This document shows positions 1-9,485 of a DNA stretch of 64,000 nucleotides, in pieces; the first letter of the stretch is position 1; the number at the start of each line of letters is the position of its first letter. Both the position numbers and the translations under genes were made by a program. The notes beneath the pieces were generated by a model, which did no database searches, was not told the origin of the DNA, and saw only the letters and a list, made by a program, of their open reading frames with translations. The stretch is from Paenibacillus sp. OK003 (GTDB lineage Bacteria; Bacillota; Bacilli; Paenibacillales; Paenibacillaceae): the NCBI RefSeq assembly GCF_900109515.1, contig NZ_FOBD01000001.1, positions 124,001 through 188,000 of the forward strand, given 5' to 3'.

Positions 1-1580
1 CAGGCCTGATCAACGAGCAGCAAGCACGTGAACGCCGTTCCAAAATAGAACGCGAAGCTGATTTCTACGGAGCTATGGATGGAGCCAGTAAATTTGTAAA
101 AGGGGACGCTATTGCAAGTATTATTATTCTCCTGATCAATCTTATTGGTGGTTTTATCATCGGGATGACAGTACATGGTCTCGCTTTTGCCGATGCGTTA
201 TCCACCTATTCCGTGTTGACGATCGGAGATGGACTGGTCAGCCAGATTCCAGCACTCCTGATATCCACAGCAGCAGGTCTTATTGTAACAAGAGCATCAT
301 CGGAAGGAAATTTGGCCGATGACATCACGGGGCAATTGTTTACATACCCGACGCTCCTTTATATTGTATCTTTTGTAATAGCAATGCTCGGTTTTTTCAC
401 GCCAATTCATATTATTACAACATTGCCCCTTGCAGGTTTGCTGGCTTTTGCCGGATGGAGGATGCAGAACAATCTGAATCAGAAGCAAGAGGCAGAGGAG
501 CAATTGGAAGAGGAGCAGCAGATTGAAGAAGTTAGAAGTCCGGAGAGTGTAATTAACCTTCTTCAGGTGGACCCGATCGAGTTTGAATTTGGTTACGGTT
601 TGATCCCTCTTGCTGACAATCAGCAAGGCGGGGACTTATTAGATCGGATCATTATGATTCGTAGGCAGTGTGCTCTTGAACTGGGGTTAGTCGTTCCGGT
701 TATCCGGATTCGGGATAATATCCAATTAAGACCGAATGAATATGTCATCAAGATTAAGGGTAATGTTGTTGGCGGCGGAGAACTGTTGTTGAATCATTAT
801 CTGGCTATGAGTCCGGGGTATGAAGAAGAATCGGTTACAGGGATCGAAACGACAGAGCCAGCTTTTGGACTTCCAGCCTTATGGATTGATGAAGTAACCA
901 AAGACAGAGCTGAACTTGCAGGATATACGGTTGTAGATCCCCCTTCAGTAGTGGCCACACATCTGACTGAATTGATTAAGAAGCATGCGCATGAGTTACT
1001 TGGCAGACAAGAAACGAAAGCACTTGTGGATAATCTCAGAGAGAATTATGCTGCGCTGGTGGATGAACTCATCCCATCCGTCCTGTCGATTGGAGATGTA
1101 CAGAAAGTGCTCGCCAAGTTGTTGCGTGAGAAAGTTTCCATTCGTGATATGGTTACAATCTTCGAGACACTGGCGGACTACGGAACGTATACCAAAGATC
1201 CTGATGTACTGACAGAATACGTGAGACAATCCCTCTCTCGTCAGATTACCCAGCAATTCTCCCAAAAAGGGGAGACGCTTAGAGTAATTACGGTTGGACC
1301 TGGTCTGGAGAAGAAAATTGCCGAGAGTGTACAGCAATCCGATCAAGGCAGTTACCTTGCATTGGATCCGGCTTCAACACAAAGTGTATATCAAAAGTTG
1401 ACTGAACAAGTCAATCGATTGATCCAGTCGGGCCAGCAGCCAGTTGTATTAACTTCTCCAACCATTCGTATGTATCTGCGGCAGGTGATTGAACGCACCA
1501 TGCAGGATATACCAGTGCTTTCCTATAGTGAGTTGGAGCCGAATGTTGAAATCCAAAGTGTCGGGGTGGTGAACTTATGA
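1..1580 (+). CDS. flhA: Flagellar export gate protein FlhA (5' end missing)
   Basis: FlhA is the large inner-membrane subunit of the flagellar type III export gate; its cytoplasmic domain forms a ring that receives substrate-chaperone complexes. The gene enters the window already open: the reading frame starts at base 3, and GLINEQQARERR followed by EADFYGAMDGASKFVKGD is a typical FlhA stretch between membrane helices. About 525 residues are visible: the last membrane helices (roughly visible residues 35-155), a charged linker (EAEEQLEEEQQ), then the complete C-terminal cytoplasmic domain. The first in-frame ATG at 75 is internal and not the start. The stop overlaps the flhF start as ATGA, showing tight coupling in the fla/che operon. 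Confidence 0.96.
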   Translation, partial: GLINEQQARERRSKIEREADFYGAMDGASKFVKGDAIASIIILLINLIGGFIIGMTVHGLAFADALSTYSVLTIGDGLVSQIPALLISTAAGLIVTRASSEGNLADDITGQLFTYPTLLYIVSFVIAMLGFFTPIHIITTLPLAGLLAFAGWRMQNNLNQKQEAEEQLEEEQQIEEVRSPESVINLLQVDPIEFEFGYGLIPLADNQQGGDLLDRIIMIRRQCALELGLVVPVIRIRDNIQLRPNEYVIKIKGNVVGGGELLLNHYLAMSPGYEEESVTGIETTEPAFGLPALWIDEVTKDRAELAGYTVVDPPSVVATHLTELIKKHAHELLGRQETKALVDNLRENYAALVDELIPSVLSIGDVQKVLAKLLREKVSIRDMVTIFETLADYGTYTKDPDVLTEYVRQSLSRQITQQFSQKGETLRVITVGPGLEKKIAESVQQSDQGSYLALDPASTQSVYQKLTEQVNRLIQSGQQPVVLTSPTIRMYLRQVIERTMQDIPVLSYSELEPNVEIQSVGVVNL

Positions 1581-2932
1581 GAGTAAAACAATACGTCGTT
1601 GAGACCATGCCCGAAGCTATGCTTCAAATTCGCAAAGACCTGGGAAGTGATGCCGTCATTCTGTCCACCAAGGAAATCAAGGTGGGCGGTGTGCTGGGGA
1701 TGTTCCGCAAAAAAAGGATCGAAGTTGTAGCAGCAGTGGATAAGGAAGAAAAAAAACAGGCAACAAAGCAAGTGCAAAACCAATTTACACCCGTACCTCG
1801 CGCATTTGTACCTGAAGCATATCGACAAACGGCTCGTTCGTTTGTCATTGCTTCTGAGGAATCGGCTGCAAGTATCACTGAAAAAAATGTGCAAGAGAAA
1901 ACTACGGATGCCACAGCTGTGTCTGAATCGAGTAAACTCGGTTCAGACATGAGCAGCGGCAGATCTTCTTCGAGTATTGAGTATAAACCGCGACCGCAAG
2001 GGGCGGATTTTTCGGGTTTAACATCTGCCAGTGGGCAGCAGGAGCAGGCGAGTGATTCACAGCAAGGCCAACTGATGTCTGAATTGCAGGAGCTCAAACT
2101 GATGATGACCAAGTTGTCTAAGCAAGGAGCTTCAGCAGACCCGCTACCAGAGGAGCTTCATGCTCTTCGAGAAAGGTTGATGGAGCAAGACATTTGGCCG
2201 GAAGTATGGGAATCTTGGTTTGACGTTGTTCAGACAAAGCTCTCTGAAAAAGGATTCAATGAAGTAAATGTAGTTCAAGCAGTTCAAATGGAAATATCAC
2301 ATTTTTTGGAGAAACGTATCGACGTGGGCATTTTGCCAACCACTCGCATTGTATATGTAGCTGGGCCAACTGGCGTTGGTAAAACAACGACCATTGCCAA
2401 GCTGGCGGCTGAACAGATGTTCAACAAACAGCGAAAGGTAGGGTTCATAACCTCGGATACCTATCGGATCTCAGCGGTAGAACAACTTAGAACGTACGCA
2501 TCCATTTTAAATGTCCCGCTTGAGGTCGTACAGTCCCCAGGTGATACACAACGTGCGATCTCCCGTCTAGAGGAATGTGATCTGATCTTCATGGATACAG
2601 CCGGAAGAAACTACAGAAATGAGTTGCTTGTTTCAGAACTGCAAAGCTTACTAGCGCCTGTGGAAAATAGTGAAACCTTTTTGGTTTTGAGCATGACTTC
2701 CAAAAGTGCCGATATGGTTCAAATTACGGAGCATTTCAGCAAATATGGGCTGGATAAAGTCATTTTCACGAAGATGGATGAGACCGGAAGCTGTGGGCCG
2801 ATGTTTAACCTGCTGCATCGTTTTCCACTTAAACTTGCTTATGTGGCTAACGGACAAAATGTGCCGGATGATCTGCTCAAGCCTGATGCGGATTCGCTGA
2901 CCAAACAATTGTTAGGAGAGCTTGTACGATGA
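1577..2932 (+). CDS. flhF: Flagellar SRP-like GTPase FlhF
   Basis: FlhF is a signal-recognition-type GTPase that sets where, and with FlhG how many, flagella are built. The 451-residue protein has an N-terminal basic region, a long variable linker rich in Gln/Ser/Glu (about residues 70-180), then the NG domain with P-loop GPTGVGKT at residues 263-270, the DTYRISAVEQL element and the DTAGRN G3 motif. Its ATG overlaps the flhA stop, and its own stop overlaps the flhG start (ATGA), so FlhF and the protein that stimulates its GTPase are translationally coupled. The linker is typical in composition and needs no special explanation. Confidence 0.96.
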   Translation: MRVKQYVVETMPEAMLQIRKDLGSDAVILSTKEIKVGGVLGMFRKKRIEVVAAVDKEEKKQATKQVQNQFTPVPRAFVPEAYRQTARSFVIASEESAASITEKNVQEKTTDATAVSESSKLGSDMSSGRSSSSIEYKPRPQGADFSGLTSASGQQEQASDSQQGQLMSELQELKLMMTKLSKQGASADPLPEELHALRERLMEQDIWPEVWESWFDVVQTKLSEKGFNEVNVVQAVQMEISHFLEKRIDVGILPTTRIVYVAGPTGVGKTTTIAKLAAEQMFNKQRKVGFITSDTYRISAVEQLRTYASILNVPLEVVQSPGDTQRAISRLEECDLIFMDTAGRNYRNELLVSELQSLLAPVENSETFLVLSMTSKSADMVQITEHFSKYGLDKVIFTKMDETGSCGPMFNLLHRFPLKLAYVANGQNVPDDLLKPDADSLTKQLLGELVR

Positions 2933-3816
2933 AGGACCAGGCAGCCTCACTCAGAAGTATGGTCTCCATGCCTAACGGAGAGGAGGGAAGGGGACGTGAT
3001 TCACGCTCCTCCAAAATCATAACCGTTGCCAGTGGAAAGGGAGGGGTTGGTAAATCCAACTTTACACTTAACTTTGCACTGAGCTTACAGGCAATGGGGC
3101 AAAAGGTATTGGTGTTTGATGCAGATATAGGGATGGCTAATATTGATGTCTTAATGGGAACCTCATCTCCCTATAATCTGTACCATCTGTTATACCGACA
3201 GAAATCCATACAGGAAATCATACAGCTTGGTGCAAGCGGGTTGCCTTATATCGCCGGAGGTTCGGGGATGAAAGAATTGTTCTCATTGTCAGATCGAGAT
3301 CTGGAGTTTTTTGCTGGACAAGTTGAAGAGATTGCACAGGAGATGGACTATGTCATTTTTGATACCGGGGCAGGACTTTCCAGAGAAAATATGAAATTTA
3401 TCGGTGCAGCCGATGAATGCCTGATCATCACTACACCTGAACCGACTTCAATAACCGATGCTTATGCTTTAGTTAAAGTGATGCATGGTCAGGAAAATTC
3501 CACACCCTTTCGGATGATCGTTAACCGGGTTGAAGACCAGCAAGAGGCTGAACGGGTGGCGGATAAAATAGCTGGAGTGGCAAAAAGATTTTTACAGATC
3601 GATATCCCGCTGCTTGGATCTATTTCTGAAGATGCCCAGGTTGTAAAGGCAGTTAAAAGGCAAGTGCCATACAGTCTGGCATATCCAAATGCAAAAGCTT
3701 CCAGGGATATAGTGAAACTCGCACATCACTATTTGGCTGCACCTGCTGCTCCGGGATCCGAAACCTTGACAGGAATCAGAGGATTTATGAAAAAGTGGCT
3801 AAAGCGGACAACATGA
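2929..3816 (+). CDS. flhG: MinD-like ATPase FlhG (YlxH)
   Basis: FlhG is a ParA/MinD-family ATPase that controls flagellar number by activating FlhF GTPase and interacting with C-ring components. The 295 residues show a short N-terminal extension, which in the family carries the FlhF-activating peptide (here beginning MKDQAASLR), then the deviant Walker A SGKGGVGKSN near residue 37, the DADIGMANID switch I and the VIFDTGAG Walker B/switch II region. A C-terminal amphipathic stretch (MKKWLKRTT) fits a membrane-targeting helix. The start is fixed by the 4-base overlap with flhF. It lies directly before cheB, as in B. subtilis ylxH. Confidence 0.95.
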   Translation: MKDQAASLRSMVSMPNGEEGRGRDSRSSKIITVASGKGGVGKSNFTLNFALSLQAMGQKVLVFDADIGMANIDVLMGTSSPYNLYHLLYRQKSIQEIIQLGASGLPYIAGGSGMKELFSLSDRDLEFFAGQVEEIAQEMDYVIFDTGAGLSRENMKFIGAADECLIITTPEPTSITDAYALVKVMHGQENSTPFRMIVNRVEDQQEAERVADKIAGVAKRFLQIDIPLLGSISEDAQVVKAVKRQVPYSLAYPNAKASRDIVKLAHHYLAAPAAPGSETLTGIRGFMKKWLKRTT

Positions 3817-3849
3817 TTTCTGAATAAAGGAAACAGGGGTGGAAACAAC

Positions 3850-5289
3850 ATGGCGGTGTATCAAGTTTTGGTTGTCGATGATTCCGCTTTTATGCGTAAA
3901 ATTGTTTCAGATTTAATTGAAGCAGATTCGGAGTTTAAGGTTACGGCAACAGCATCAAATGGTAAGGAAGCTATTCAAAAAGCAATAGATTTGAAGCCCG
4001 ATGTCATCACAATGGACGTTGAGATGCCTGAAATGAATGGGTTGGACGCATTAAAATCGATCATGAAGCAATCTTATGTCCCAGTGATTATGCTCTCGGG
4101 TATCAATGAACAAGGCATGAAGGAGACCATCATGGCGCTCGAGGCCGGAGCGTTTGACTTCATTCGTAAGCCATCGATTGTGCATGATCAGGATATTGCC
4201 CAAGTAGGTAAAGCACTGGTTGAGCGGATGCGAGCAGCTATGGATGAAATCAAGCGAAAAGCCGATCGTGAAGCAGCGATGAAGAAACGGGATGAAGCAC
4301 AGAGCAAACTGCTGCAACAGTCCCAGCGAGTTCAGGTTGATCCACCTTTACCAGACCGCAAAGGTGCTTTGAGGAAAACAATAGAACCTGCCCAGCCAGG
4401 AACGCGACTTGGCAGTGGACATGCTGAACCCTTACGAGCAAAACCGAAGCAACCTACTGTTCCACTGACCAAGCAGAATACGGGACATCTGGACAAAAAG
4501 CCAGAGCCTTTGCGAGATGCAAATCGAGCCTTGGATGCTAGCACTGAAAAATTAGCAAAGCCGCATAACCCAATGCAGCCTCCCAAGGAAAACCGTTTGC
4601 CCAATATATCTCGATTGGCAGAACAGGAGACAGCTGCAGCATCAGCTGAACCGTCCAAAGATATTGCCAAGGTAATCCCGTCTCATAAGGGAGCAGGAGG
4701 ATCGAACGGATCATTTAACAAACTTGTGGCTATTGGTTGTTCAACAGGGGGACCAAGAGCCCTCAAGACTTTGCTGGAGCAACTGCCAGGTGATTTACCT
4801 GCTCCAGTCATTATTGTACAGCATATGCCGCCCAACTTTACCCGATCCCTTGCCCAGCGATTGAATACGTTCAGTGAACTGCATGTGGTTGAAGCTGAGG
4901 AAGGCATGGTGCTACGAAAAGGAACAGCCTACATCGCTCCTGGCGGCTTTCATGTCAAAGTCAACAAAACTGCAGATGGAAGGTTCACCATAAAGCTGAC
5001 TGAGGAAGAACCTGTCAATGGACACAGGCCTTCAGTCGATACAATGTTTGAGTCGCTGCTGCCGTACACGTCATTGCAACGACATCTGGTTTTGCTTACA
5101 GGGATGGGCAGTGATGGCGCTCGTATGATGAAAAAATTGTATGAAGCGGGTGTCACATCAACCTTTGCAGAGAATGAAGAAACTTGTGTTGTGTATGGTA
5201 TGCCGCGTTCTGCTGTGGAGCTGCAATGCGTGCGTCATCTTCTGCCTTTGCAGGAGATAGCGCCTAAACTTGTTCAAGCTGTGAAATAA
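3850..5289 (+). CDS. cheB: Chemotaxis methylesterase/deamidase CheB
   Basis: CheB removes methyl groups from chemoreceptor glutamates and resets the receptors after CheA phosphorylates it. Residues 1-120 form a receiver domain (VVDDSAFMRK; phosphoacceptor Asp in DVITMDVEMPEMNG; KP near 106). The methylesterase domain occupies about residues 290-479, with the Ser nucleophile in GCSTGGPRAL, the His in IVQHMPPNF and the Asp in GMGSDGA. Between them lies an unusually long linker of about 165 residues, rich in Lys, Pro, Gln and Ala, making the protein 479 residues where the family is usually about 350. The start has an AGGGGTGG ribosome site 9 bases upstream. Confidence 0.96.
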   Translation: MAVYQVLVVDDSAFMRKIVSDLIEADSEFKVTATASNGKEAIQKAIDLKPDVITMDVEMPEMNGLDALKSIMKQSYVPVIMLSGINEQGMKETIMALEAGAFDFIRKPSIVHDQDIAQVGKALVERMRAAMDEIKRKADREAAMKKRDEAQSKLLQQSQRVQVDPPLPDRKGALRKTIEPAQPGTRLGSGHAEPLRAKPKQPTVPLTKQNTGHLDKKPEPLRDANRALDASTEKLAKPHNPMQPPKENRLPNISRLAEQETAAASAEPSKDIAKVIPSHKGAGGSNGSFNKLVAIGCSTGGPRALKTLLEQLPGDLPAPVIIVQHMPPNFTRSLAQRLNTFSELHVVEAEEGMVLRKGTAYIAPGGFHVKVNKTADGRFTIKLTEEEPVNGHRPSVDTMFESLLPYTSLQRHLVLLTGMGSDGARMMKKLYEAGVTSTFAENEETCVVYGMPRSAVELQCVRHLLPLQEIAPKLVQAVK

Positions 5290-5322
5290 ACAGAGTGTAA
5301 CTCATGGAGGAGGTGCCTCACA

Positions 5323-7398
5323 ATGGACATGAATCAATATTTATCTATGTTTATTGATGAGTCTAATGATCATCTGCAGTCCCTTAACGAAAATATGCTT
5401 CAACTCGAAGGCAGTCCGGAGGATCTGGGAATTGTTCAGGTCATATTCCGCTCTGCTCATACATTGAAGGGTATGGCTGCTACAATGGGTTTTGAGGATT
5501 TGGCATCATTGACGCACAAAATGGAAAATGTGCTGGATCTGGTACGCAACGAAAAGCTGAAAATGCAGGATTTCATTTTTGATACCCTGTTCAAGAGTTT
5601 GGATGCTTTGGAAACAATGGTTCAGGATATTACCGAAGGTGGGGAGGGTAAAGCGGATGTCTCCTCCATCGTAGCTTCTCTCCAAGCAATTGAGAGTGGT
5701 GAATGGACGGGAGGTACTGCTCCGGTAGCTGCAGTAAACCAATCACCAAGTACAGCAACACCAAGCGGGGTTGAACTGGACGAATTCCAGTACTCCGTAT
5801 TGGATCAGTCCATAGCTGAAGGCCACCGTGTGCTCTATATTGAAGTTCTTGTCAGCGAGCAGAGTCAGCTGAAGGGCGTACGTGCATATATGGTCTTTGA
5901 TCTGTTAGAACGCTCGGGTGAAGTTGTTAAATCGTACCCTACAGTTCAGGACATCGAGCAAGAGAAGTTTGAGCGCAGTTTTTCGTTGTATTACATAACA
6001 ACCAAAGAGGCGCAGGAACTTGAAAAAGGCATTATGAGCATCTCTGAAATTGAGAGTGCTAAGGTCATTCAGCTCGATCAGGAGACTCTTCAGCAGATGA
6101 CCAATCAGGCAGCGGCAACAGCTGAAGTGGAAGCCGCACCAGTTCCTGCTCCAGTAGATGCATCCCCGGAACCGAATTCTTCATCGAAAGAAGAACCGAA
6201 GAAACCGGCAGCGACCAAAACAGCTGCACCAAAACAAGCTGCTGCACCTTCACGTACCATCCGCGTGGATATCGAACGTCTGGATGTACTGATGAACTTG
6301 TTCAGCGAGTTACTAATCGATCGTTCGCGTCTGGAGCAGTTGGCCAGCGAGACGGGCAATAATGATTTATCGGATACGGTAGCTCATCTGAGCAGAGTCA
6401 GTACAGATTTGCAAAATATTGTACTGAAATTGCGGATGGTTCCTGTAGATACGGTATTCAACCGTTTCCCGCGTATGATTCGTGACCTGGCTAAAACACT
6501 CGACAAAAAGATCGATCTGGTCATTACGGGTGCTGAAACAGAACTTGATCGGACGGTAATCGATGAGATCGGCGATCCGCTGGTGCATTTGCTGCGTAAT
6601 GCAGTTGACCATGGCGTTGAATCGATCGCAGAGCGTGTGGCAGCTGGTAAACCGGAATTGGGAACAGTTAATCTTAGGGCCTTCCACAGCGGAAATCATG
6701 TATTTATCGAAATCGAAGATGACGGTAAAGGCATTTACCGCGATAACCTTTTGAGAACAGCGGTCAAGCGTGGGGTGGTTACCGAAGAACAAGGTGCCAA
6801 GATGAGCGATGATGAAGTGAACCAGCTGTTGTTTGCACCAGGCTTCAGTACCGCTGATAAAATCTCGGATATCTCCGGCCGTGGAGTAGGCTTGGATGTT
6901 GTAAAATCCAAAATCACATCCCTAGGTGGTAATGTAACTATTCATTCAACACCAGGTAAAGGCACCAACTTCTCTGTTCAGTTACCATTGACCCTGTCCA
7001 TTATCGCTGCGATGCTTGTTCGACTTGGATCCGAGAAATACGCCGTTCCTTTGTCTTCTATTGTAGAGACAGCCATTGTACAGCGCGAACAGGTTCGCAA
7101 CATTCATGGCAATAAAATGATCACATTCCGTGAGTCTCTAATTCCGTACCTGTCATTGAGCGAAGTTTTCGGAGTGCCTGATTTCAATGATGCGGACGAA
7201 CAAGAAACTGAGATCGTGGTCATTCGCAAAGGTGAACGTCTTGCAGCTGTAGCTGTTGAAGAATTTATTGGGCAGAGTGAGATTGTTCTTAAATCGATGG
7301 GTACTTATCTTCCTTCCATTGAAGGGATTTCTGGTGCAACGATTCTGGGAGATGGACAAGTAGCTCTGATTCTTGACCCTAATGCATTTATTAAATAA
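5323..7398 (+). CDS. cheA: Chemotaxis histidine kinase CheA
   Basis: CheA is the sensor kinase that phosphorylates CheY and CheB in response to receptors. In the 691 residues, P1 carries the phosphorylated His46 in RSAHTLKGMAATMGF; P2 lies around 155-255; an Ala/Pro-rich linker follows (about 270-305); the P3 dimerisation helices begin near IRVDIERLDVLMN; the P4 ATPase domain shows the N box (HLLRNAVDHGVE) and G1 box (EDDGKGI); and the C-terminal P5 is a CheW-like domain that docks to receptors. A strong GGAGG lies ahead of the ATG. All kinase motifs look intact. It is followed directly by cheW, its coupling partner. Confidence 0.97.
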   Translation: MDMNQYLSMFIDESNDHLQSLNENMLQLEGSPEDLGIVQVIFRSAHTLKGMAATMGFEDLASLTHKMENVLDLVRNEKLKMQDFIFDTLFKSLDALETMVQDITEGGEGKADVSSIVASLQAIESGEWTGGTAPVAAVNQSPSTATPSGVELDEFQYSVLDQSIAEGHRVLYIEVLVSEQSQLKGVRAYMVFDLLERSGEVVKSYPTVQDIEQEKFERSFSLYYITTKEAQELEKGIMSISEIESAKVIQLDQETLQQMTNQAAATAEVEAAPVPAPVDASPEPNSSSKEEPKKPAATKTAAPKQAAAPSRTIRVDIERLDVLMNLFSELLIDRSRLEQLASETGNNDLSDTVAHLSRVSTDLQNIVLKLRMVPVDTVFNRFPRMIRDLAKTLDKKIDLVITGAETELDRTVIDEIGDPLVHLLRNAVDHGVESIAERVAAGKPELGTVNLRAFHSGNHVFIEIEDDGKGIYRDNLLRTAVKRGVVTEEQGAKMSDDEVNQLLFAPGFSTADKISDISGRGVGLDVVKSKITSLGGNVTIHSTPGKGTNFSVQLPLTLSIIAAMLVRLGSEKYAVPLSSIVETAIVQREQVRNIHGNKMITFRESLIPYLSLSEVFGVPDFNDADEQETEIVVIRKGERLAAVAVEEFIGQSEIVLKSMGTYLPSIEGISGATILGDGQVALILDPNAFIK

Positions 7399-7440
7399 GC
7401 ACACAAGATAAGTCTTACATTTAATAGGGAGGTTTTTTCC

Positions 7441-7902
7441 ATGGAAGAAGAGTTGAAAGTCATTGTCTTTAAATTAGGTTCCGAAGAGTATGGTATTGAG
7501 GTAGACAAGGTTCAGACGATTGAGCGCATGATGCCTATTACCCGTGTTCCGAAGACCTTCTCCTTTGTAAAAGGAGTTATTAACTTACGCGGTGTTGTTA
7601 TTCCCGTCATCGATCTACGTGGTCGATTCTCTTTGCCAGAAACAGAATACACCGATCAAACTCGTATTGTCATTGTAGGTGTGGACGATATGCAAGTTGG
7701 CTTTATCGTTGACTCTGCCAATGATGTTATTGACATCAAGCGTGACGCTATTGATAGTCCGCCTGAAGTAGTTGGTGGAGTTAAAGCAAGATACCTGCGC
7801 GGTGTAGCCAAGCTTGAGGATGCGCGCTTGTTGATTATGCTTAACCTGAACGAAGTATTAAATAAAAGCGAGGTTGTACAGCTGGAAAGTATCGAGGGCT
7901 AA
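7441..7902 (+). CDS. cheW: Chemotaxis coupling protein CheW
   Basis: CheW links CheA to chemoreceptors in the signalling array. The 153-residue protein is a single CheW domain of normal length, recognised by the N-terminal KVIVFKLGSEEYGIEVDKV strand pair and by VPKTFSFVKGVINLRGVVIP, which forms the receptor/kinase interface. There is no response-regulator domain, so it is CheW and not CheV. The ATG follows a GGGAGG site at 7429-7434. The gene lies between cheA and cheC, the usual B. subtilis arrangement. Confidence 0.97.
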   Translation: MEEELKVIVFKLGSEEYGIEVDKVQTIERMMPITRVPKTFSFVKGVINLRGVVIPVIDLRGRFSLPETEYTDQTRIVIVGVDDMQVGFIVDSANDVIDIKRDAIDSPPEVVGGVKARYLRGVAKLEDARLLIMLNLNEVLNKSEVVQLESIEG

Positions 7903-7906
7903 CACC

Positions 7907-8533
7907 GTGGAACTGTTCAACCGATTTGAGGGATTCCAAATGGATGTGCTCAAAGAGGTCGGTAACATTGGAGCAGGCAACGCCGCAACGGCGTTGTCTC
8001 AGCTTCTCAATAGACCGATTGACATGGGTGTACCCACAGTACAGATGCTTCCTTTTGAAGAGGTTGCTGAAAAAGTGGGCGGAGATGAACGTATTGTTGT
8101 TACCGTATTTCTTCGTGTTGAAGGCGAAGCACCAGGCAACCTGTTCTTTATGATGGCGCCTGAGGCTGCCAAGATGCTGCTGAACCGGCTTGCCGGTTTT
8201 GATTTGAAGGAAGGTCTTGCATTCACGGAAATGGAACAATCGGCTCTGTCCGAAATCGGGAATATTTTGGCGGGTTCGTACCTTTCTTCTTTGGCAGATT
8301 TCACGAAACTTTCTATGTATCCGACCGTTCCTGGACTTGCTATTGATATGGCAGGAGCCATTTTGAGTTATGGTCTGTTGCAGTTTGGTGAAATGGGCGA
8401 CGATGCATTATTGATTGACACTTCTTTCTTTGAAGGCGAAGATCAGGTAGAGGGTCAATTTTTCCTGATTCCCGATCCACCATCATTTGCTAAGATATTT
8501 GAATCTCTAGGGGTGCCACTGGATCATGATTGA
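7907..8533 (+). CDS. cheC: CheY-P phosphatase CheC
   Basis: CheC dephosphorylates CheY-P and binds CheD as part of the B. subtilis-type adaptation system. Two phosphatase signatures are present, DVLKEVGNIGAGNAA near the N-terminus and ALSEIGNILAGSYL near the middle, each with the conserved Glu and Asn of the family. I place the start at GTG 7907 (208 residues), 8 bases after GAGGG and 4 bases after the cheW stop; a longer in-frame reading from TTG 7874 would run into cheW and lacks a ribosome site. The 3' end overlaps cheD by 8 bases, consistent with coupled synthesis of the CheC-CheD pair. Confidence 0.94.
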   Translation: MELFNRFEGFQMDVLKEVGNIGAGNAATALSQLLNRPIDMGVPTVQMLPFEEVAEKVGGDERIVVTVFLRVEGEAPGNLFFMMAPEAAKMLLNRLAGFDLKEGLAFTEMEQSALSEIGNILAGSYLSSLADFTKLSMYPTVPGLAIDMAGAILSYGLLQFGEMGDDALLIDTSFFEGEDQVEGQFFLIPDPPSFAKIFESLGVPLDHD

Positions 8534-9023
8534 GGACAAAAGCGTCGTTAAAGTCGGTATGGCGGATTTGAACATTGCTCATCTTCCCGGCGTAATCCGT
8601 ACGACTGGCTTGGGCTCTTGTGTGGGATTAACGATGTATGATCCGCATTTGAAGCTTGCCGGAATGGCGCATGTCATGCTCCCTACTTCAGAGATTGCTC
8701 GTGAAGGAACGTTGAACAAAGCCAAATATGCGGATACGGCATTGCCGGAATTGTTACAAAGAATGATACAACTCGGTGCATCTCGTTCACGTATTGTGTC
8801 CAAAATGGCTGGAGGGTCTCAGATGTTTGCCTTCGCGGGGGCAGGAGATACAATGCGTATCGGACCGAGGAATGCGGATTCTTGTCGGGAATGGTTAGAA
8901 AAGCTTGGGATTCCACTTCTTGCCGAAGATACCGGTGGGAATTATGGACGAACGATTGAAATGGACTGTGAAACTGGACTTTTGACTATTCGAAGTGTCC
9001 AAATGGGTGTAAAGGAACTATAA
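8526..9023 (+). CDS. cheD: Chemoreceptor glutamine deamidase CheD
   Basis: CheD deamidates specific receptor glutamines and is regulated by CheC. The 165-residue protein shows the catalytic Cys in TTGLGSCVGLTMYD and the catalytic His in GMAHVMLP, followed by the SKMAGGSQMFAF segment typical of the family. The ATG overlaps the end of cheC, so the stoichiometry of the two partners is probably tied by translational coupling. Length is normal and no key residue is missing. Confidence 0.96.
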   Translation: MIEDKSVVKVGMADLNIAHLPGVIRTTGLGSCVGLTMYDPHLKLAGMAHVMLPTSEIAREGTLNKAKYADTALPELLQRMIQLGASRSRIVSKMAGGSQMFAFAGAGDTMRIGPRNADSCREWLEKLGIPLLAEDTGGNYGRTIEMDCETGLLTIRSVQMGVKEL

Positions 9024-9026
9024 GAC

Positions 9027-9470
9027 ATGATAGGAAACTACCGCATTAATCTTGGAGCAGGCATAGTCGGATTTATTCTGACTTTTTTTGTAGCATATAG
9101 CAGCAATGTGTTGATGACCAGTTTAATACGCGGGTTGATCGGCTTTGTAGCCTGGTTTGTCCTTGCTTATGGTTTACGCTGGGGACTGGGATTGCTGCTG
9201 AACCCTTCATCAGAGGGGAATGGGTATGGTTATGATTCACCGGGCGCTCAAGAACTAAGAGGTTCACAGGTGGACATTAAACTCGAAGACGATGGACAAG
9301 AGCTGAATGACTTGCTCAAACATGGACAGAACGCCTCCTCTGGGGAGAACCTTCCACCATCTGAGACGAAAGCTCCAACGGGATTTGCCCCTTTGGATCC
9401 GCCTAAACTAGTCCGGACGAAGGATCCGGAGGAGTTGGCGCAGGCCGTTCGTCACCTGACAGACAAATAA
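9027..9470 (+). CDS. Small membrane protein between cheD and sigD, unknown function
   Basis: I do not recognise a named family. The 147-residue protein has two likely membrane helices at its N-terminus (about residues 8-28 and 32-55, with Gly-rich turns), then a long hydrophilic tail rich in Asp, Glu, Pro and Lys ending in LVRTKDPEELAQAVRHLTDK. It starts 3 bases after the cheD stop and ends about 15 bases before sigD, so it is part of the fla/che operon. Topology suggests a membrane anchor with a cytoplasmic or extracytoplasmic tail. A role in motility is only inferred from position. B. subtilis has no gene at this exact point as far as I know. Confidence 0.85.
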   Translation: MIGNYRINLGAGIVGFILTFFVAYSSNVLMTSLIRGLIGFVAWFVLAYGLRWGLGLLLNPSSEGNGYGYDSPGAQELRGSQVDIKLEDDGQELNDLLKHGQNASSGENLPPSETKAPTGFAPLDPPKLVRTKDPEELAQAVRHLTDK

Positions 9471-9485
9471 GGAGGGTGAAAGCAA

